DNA of 7,217 bases from Cytophagales bacterium (GTDB taxonomy: Bacteria > Bacteroidota > Bacteroidia > Cytophagales > Cyclobacteriaceae), in contig JAGUUF010000265.1 of the NCBI GenBank assembly GCA_020063545.1, positions 1 to 7,217 on the forward strand, written 5' to 3'. How positions within the stretch are numbered: position 1 is the first letter of the stretch; each line of letters opens with the position of its first letter. The notes under the pieces were generated by a model, which was given only the letters and a program-made list of their open reading frames with translations, was not told the DNA's origin and did no database searches. Positions 5,028 to 7,217 of the stretch are shown here, piece after piece. The translations under genes and the position numbers were made by a program.

Positions 5028-7130
5028 ATGGCATTTATTGGCAAGTTGAGGGATAAGATGGGTACCTGGGTAGTGGCATTTGTGTTTGTGGCAATTTCAG
5101 CATTTATTCTTGGCTACCTGTTGGGCAACAACTCGGTTCTGTTTGATCGTAACGATGTAGGCGAAATTGCAGGGCACACCATTTCGCTTGATGAATTTCA
5201 ACAAGCCGTTCGTGAACGCGAAGCCAGCTACATCCTGAACTTTAACCGCCAGCCGGGCGACCGCGAAATGATAACCCTCCGCCAGCAAGCCTGGGAAATG
5301 CTCATTCTGCGTCATGCCATCCGGAAAGAATATGCCAAAGTAGGCGTAGTAGTTTCCGATGAGGAAGTGGTAGACATGATTACCGGCAAAAATGTTGATG
5401 AAAGCATCAAGCAGTCGTTTATCAACCAGCAAACCGGCCAGTTCGACCGGGCACAACTGGGTACCTACATCAACCAGTTAAAGGCCATGCCCGAAGGGTC
5501 GGAACCGCGTGTGCGCTGGGAAATTTTCGAGCGCGAACTAAAGCCCTCACGCGAACGCCTCAAGTATGAAAACCTGCTGATAAAAAGTGCCTACGTAACC
5601 AACGCCCAGGCCGAATTCGATTACCACATGCAAAACGATGTGGCCGAAGTAAAATATTTGTATGTGCCGTTTTATTCGGTAAGCGATACTGCAGTTACCG
5701 TAACCGATGCCGACCTGAAAGCGTACTACAATAAAAACAAACATAAATTCAAGGCAGAGCACACCCGTGATCTGAAATACGTTTCATTCCCCGTACTTCC
5801 CTCTGCCGATGACACCCTTGCCATAAAAGAAGAAATTTCCCGCCTGGCTGCCGAATTCAAAACTGCCGAGAATGATTCGGTGTTCGCTACCATCAACTCC
5901 GATGGCAGCAACGCCTATGCAAAGTACACCCCGGGTAACCTTCCTGACTTTGTAAAGACATCCGATCTGGTTCCGGGAACTATTATCGGGCCATTTATTG
6001 ACGATTCATCTTTTAAAGTCGTTAAAGTATCCAAAACCGGAACCGATACTACCTTCAGCGCGCGGGCAAGCCACATCCTCATCCGGTGGGAGAATGATAC
6101 CGATGCCGCAAAAAAGGTGGCTAAGGAAAAAGCCAGAAATATCCTTAAAGACATTAAAGCGGGTGCAAGTTTTGCCGATAAAGCCCGTGAATTCGGTACT
6201 GATGGAACCGCTACACAAGGTGGCGACCTGGGTTGGTTTACCAGCGGTATGATGGTAAAGCCGTTTCAGGATGCCGTTTTCTCCGCTACAAAAAAAGGGG
6301 TTCTCAACGATGTTGTTGAAACAGAGTTTGGCTACCATATAATTGACGTAACCGAGGTAAAAGATAACCGCTTTTATACCCTGGCCATTATCGAACGCGA
6401 TATAACACCAGGCGATGCGTCCATCAACGAGACCCTGCGCAAAGCTGAGCTGTTTGCCGCTGACCTGGATGGTGTTGATAATTTCACCACAAGAGCTGCC
6501 AAAGAAGGATACACCGTTCAGGATGCCGCCAACATTGGAGCGGCCGAAAGGCGCATCGGTAACCTGGGCGATGCCCGCCAGATAGTGACCTGGTTATTCC
6601 GCGATGCAAAAACAGGCAAGGTATCGGATGCCTTTGACCTGCAGGACAAGTATGTGGTTGCCGTAATGACCGGGGAAATTGAAAAAGGTGTAAAACCCTT
6701 TAACCTGGTAAAAGATGAAATCAGGCCGACCGTGTTAAATGAACTGAAAGGAAAAAAGATAGCCGAAAAACTAAACGCCCTAACCGGCACACTCGATGAA
6801 CTGGCAACCGGCTATGGCCGCGATGCCTCGGTGTACGCCAACAGCAGCCTGAAGTTAAGCGCCAATTCCATGACTTCGGTGGGATTTGACCCGGCCGCTG
6901 TAGGCAAAGCCTTCTCACTGGAAGGCGGCCAGCGCTCCAAACCATTTGTGGGCGAAACGGGGGTAATTGTTTTTGAAGTGCTGAACAAAACCATTGCCCC
7001 CTCCATTGGCGACTATACTATGTTCAGAAACCAACTGGAGCAAACAGCCAACCGCACCAACAGTTTTAACATTGCGGAAGCCATAAAAGAAGCCGCCAAT
7101 ATTGAAGATAAGCGGTATAAGTTTTACTGA
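5028..7130 (+). CDS. PpiD/SurA-like membrane-anchored peptidyl-prolyl isomerase
   Basis: This 700-residue protein is anchored by one N-terminal transmembrane helix (about residues 13-33), with the bulk in the periplasm. A SurA_N/PpiD-type chaperone region follows from about residue 44, with a G-H-T-I-S-L-D-E-F opening and long charged helices to about 210. A rotamase (parvulin) domain spans about 344-446, with S-H-I-L-I (His349), G-G-D-L-G-W-F (398-404) and G-Y-H-I-I (His437). These are the usual parvulin core motifs and both histidines are present, so the domain is probably active. A long helical C-terminal region ends in Y-K-F-Y. The role is folding of exported and outer-membrane proteins near the Sec translocon. 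It is somewhat longer than E. coli PpiD. It has its own promoter and is followed by a hairpin terminator. PpiD is the best name by architecture; SurA is less likely because of the membrane anchor. Confidence 0.88.
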   Translation: MAFIGKLRDKMGTWVVAFVFVAISAFILGYLLGNNSVLFDRNDVGEIAGHTISLDEFQQAVREREASYILNFNRQPGDREMITLRQQAWEMLILRHAIRKEYAKVGVVVSDEEVVDMITGKNVDESIKQSFINQQTGQFDRAQLGTYINQLKAMPEGSEPRVRWEIFERELKPSRERLKYENLLIKSAYVTNAQAEFDYHMQNDVAEVKYLYVPFYSVSDTAVTVTDADLKAYYNKNKHKFKAEHTRDLKYVSFPVLPSADDTLAIKEEISRLAAEFKTAENDSVFATINSDGSNAYAKYTPGNLPDFVKTSDLVPGTIIGPFIDDSSFKVVKVSKTGTDTTFSARASHILIRWENDTDAAKKVAKEKARNILKDIKAGASFADKAREFGTDGTATQGGDLGWFTSGMMVKPFQDAVFSATKKGVLNDVVETEFGYHIIDVTEVKDNRFYTLAIIERDITPGDASINETLRKAELFAADLDGVDNFTTRAAKEGYTVQDAANIGAAERRIGNLGDARQIVTWLFRDAKTGKVSDAFDLQDKYVVAVMTGEIEKGVKPFNLVKDEIRPTVLNELKGKKIAEKLNALTGTLDELATGYGRDASVYANSSLKLSANSMTSVGFDPAAVGKAFSLEGGQRSKPFVGETGVIVFEVLNKTIAPSIGDYTMFRNQLEQTANRTNSFNIAEAIKEAANIEDKRYKFY

Positions 7131-7138
7131 TAAATCAG

Positions 7139-7165
7139 CAGGCCCCGCAAGGGGCCTGAGATTTT
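7139..7165 (+). terminator. Hairpin terminator after the PpiD-like gene
   Basis: CAGGCCCC (7139-7146) pairs perfectly with GGGGCCTG (7151-7158) around a GCAA tetraloop of the stable GNRA type. It is followed by a short T-rich stretch, AGATTTT. The stem is strong but the T-run is only four bases, so termination may be incomplete. It lies eight bases after the stop codon and ends directly before the next ATG at 7166. Confidence 0.65.
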
Positions 7166-7217
7166 ATGGATAAGGAAGCCATCAACTCATTCCGGCTTAA
7201 ACTCGACCAGCATTACC
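7166..7217 (+). CDS. Probable DUF493 (YbeD-like) protein, N-terminal fragment (partial)
   Basis: From the ATG at 7166 the frame is open to the window edge and reads MDKEAINSFRLKLDQHY. This resembles the start of DUF493 proteins, small cytoplasmic proteins of about 90-100 residues related to E. coli YbeD, whose N-termini carry an F-x-x-K-L-x-x-x-H pattern before a P-x-x-Y-x-F-K-F-I core. The core would lie just outside the window. The family has an ACT-like fold and no firmly assigned function. Only 17 codons are visible, so the family call is tentative; that a coding region begins here is more secure. Its start sits immediately after the terminator hairpin, with no visible promoter of its own. 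Confidence 0.5.
   Translation, partial: MDKEAINSFRLKLDQHY

Noticed and set aside
1..7217. Mobile element, CRISPR array, toxin-antitoxin pair, tRNA or rRNA
   Set aside because: No transposase, spaced direct repeats, small paired toxin genes or cloverleaf-like sequence were seen; the content is core envelope genes.

Overview
The window looks like chromosomal DNA of a member of the Bacteroidota, most likely a Cytophagales-type organism. The evidence is as follows. None of the start codons has a recognisable Shine-Dalgarno sequence. Several genes are preceded by the Bacteroidota-type -7 promoter element TAnnTTTG, in two or three cases with TTTG 18-19 bases further upstream. The gene families and their order (outer-membrane barrel, TPR protein, LptC lipoprotein, tiny membrane protein, CNNM/CorC protein, parvulin-type folding factor) match an envelope cluster I know from this phylum. 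The genus-level placement is inference.

Layout. Positions 1-39 (minus strand) hold the first 13 codons of a gene whose N-terminus resembles anhydro-N-acetylmuramic acid kinase (AnmK). Positions 40-228 are a divergent intergenic region with one promoter-like element facing each way. From 229 everything is on the plus strand: an outer-membrane beta-barrel protein (229-1512), a secreted TPR protein (1523-2854), an intrinsic terminator (2875-2911), the LptC lipoprotein (2914-3444), a 51-residue membrane protein (3475-3630), a CNNM/CorC-family membrane protein (3630-4910), a promoter region, a PpiD/SurA-like peptidyl-prolyl isomerase (5028-7130), a second hairpin terminator (7139-7165) and the first 17 codons of a probable DUF493 (YbeD-like) protein (7166 to the window end).

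How the genes fit together: nearly all products act in the envelope. LptC carries lipopolysaccharide across the periplasm, the PpiD-like protein helps secreted and outer-membrane proteins fold, the barrel sits in the outer membrane, the TPR protein is exported, and the CNNM protein probably handles divalent cations at the inner membrane. If AnmK is right, the divergent gene recycles peptidoglycan. Transcription appears to be split into barrel+TPR, lptC, small protein+CNNM, and ppiD-like units.

I found no mobile element, CRISPR array, RNA gene or defence system. The window reads as ordinary core genome. The points worth a second look are the 51-residue gene that length cut-offs would miss, and two terminators that run almost directly into the next start codon.
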